Below are positions 63,855-64,000 of a stretch of 64,000 bases of DNA, piece after piece. How positions within the stretch are numbered: the first letter of the stretch is position 1; each line of letters starts with the position of its first letter. The translations under genes and the position numbers were made by a program. The notes beneath the pieces are model-generated. The model did not search any database. It was not told where the DNA came from and was given only the letters and a program-made list of their open reading frames with translations. Location: contig NZ_CP079865.1 in the NCBI RefSeq assembly GCF_025263565.1, positions 2,480,001 through 2,544,000 on the forward strand, given 5' to 3'. The stretch comes from Mycobacterium sp. SMC-8. Lineage in GTDB: Bacteria > Actinomycetota > Actinomycetes > Mycobacteriales > Mycobacteriaceae.

Positions 63855-64000
63855 ATGACTGACAGACACAGACGACACAAAGCCAAGCAGGCGCGTCGGA
63901 ACGCACAGCGGGCACGGAAACGTCGCGCTGACGCAGGCTCTGAACCGCCTCCTGACCCTCCGCAACAGGACCAGACGAGACATCTGAGCCCATGGAGTTT
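63855..64000 (+). CDS. Start of a small basic protein (runs off the window)
   Basis: An ATG at 63855 opens a frame that continues to the window end: MTDRHRRHKAKQARRNAQRA followed by RKRRADAGSEPPPDPP. The strongly basic N-terminus and Pro-rich continuation could be a real small nucleic-acid-binding protein, but low complexity and truncation make this uncertain. Confidence 0.4.
   Translation, partial: MTDRHRRHKAKQARRNAQRARKRRADAGSEPPPDPPQQDQTRHLSPWS

Overview
The window is high-GC actinobacterial DNA and almost certainly comes from a mycobacterium of the fast-growing or environmental type. It carries an MmpS/MmpL pair, a WS/DGAT wax-ester/triacylglycerol synthase, a PonA2-type penicillin-binding protein with a PASTA domain, two receptor-like Ser/Thr kinases, an FHA protein, a WXG-motif protein, DUF732 proteins and IS1081-like and IS6110-like insertion sequences. 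No rRNA, tRNA or CRISPR array was recognised.

Layout. (1) 1-25.7 kb is an ordinary chromosomal backbone: mmpL(partial)-mmpS with a divergent TetR regulator; a WXG-motif protein overlapping a membrane protein; a fluoride-export operon (crcB2-crcB1-universal stress protein) behind a recognisable fluoride riboswitch; WS/DGAT; a Ser/Thr kinase convergent with ponA2; an SPFH protein; an MHS-type transporter; DUF1206 and other membrane proteins; a serine hydrolase; a YefM-YoeB toxin-antitoxin pair; a glutamate-cysteine-ligase-like enzyme; a secreted protein; and an FHA regulator whose 3' end overlaps a convergent kinase with twelve Kelch-like repeats. (2) 25.7-58.7 kb is a mobile-element-riddled accessory region with eleven insertions of eight types: IS1081-like, IS256, IS1380, IS6110-like (two), IS5/IS427-like, IS3, IS630 (two), and a 1043-bp element (two identical copies) that encodes only a zinc-ribbon/HTH protein. 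(3) 58.7-64 kb returns to backbone: HNH endonuclease, a patatin remnant, a membrane protein, a VanW-family protein, an RNase HI-like protein and the start of a small basic protein.

The main result is what lies under the insertions. Removing the elements with one copy of each target duplication restores exact reading frames. An Exo(DEDDh)-DinG-RecQ fusion of 1736 aa overlaps by 8 nt a 2144-aa SNF2/RapA-like helicase with three cysteine-rich zinc-ribbon arrays. Both are divergent from an intact 1028-aa PLD-nuclease/helicase/DUF3427 protein. Together they look like a multi-helicase DNA-processing system, perhaps for defence or repair, that has been hit by IS5 (itself hit by the 1043-bp element), an IS6110-like element and IS1380. 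The same method restores a two-gene operon of zinc-ribbon membrane proteins (364 and 311 aa, 7 bp apart), each of which lost its C-terminus to an insertion. Nested insertions (1043-bp element in IS5; IS6110-like in IS630) give a relative order of events, and the identical pairs suggest recent activity.
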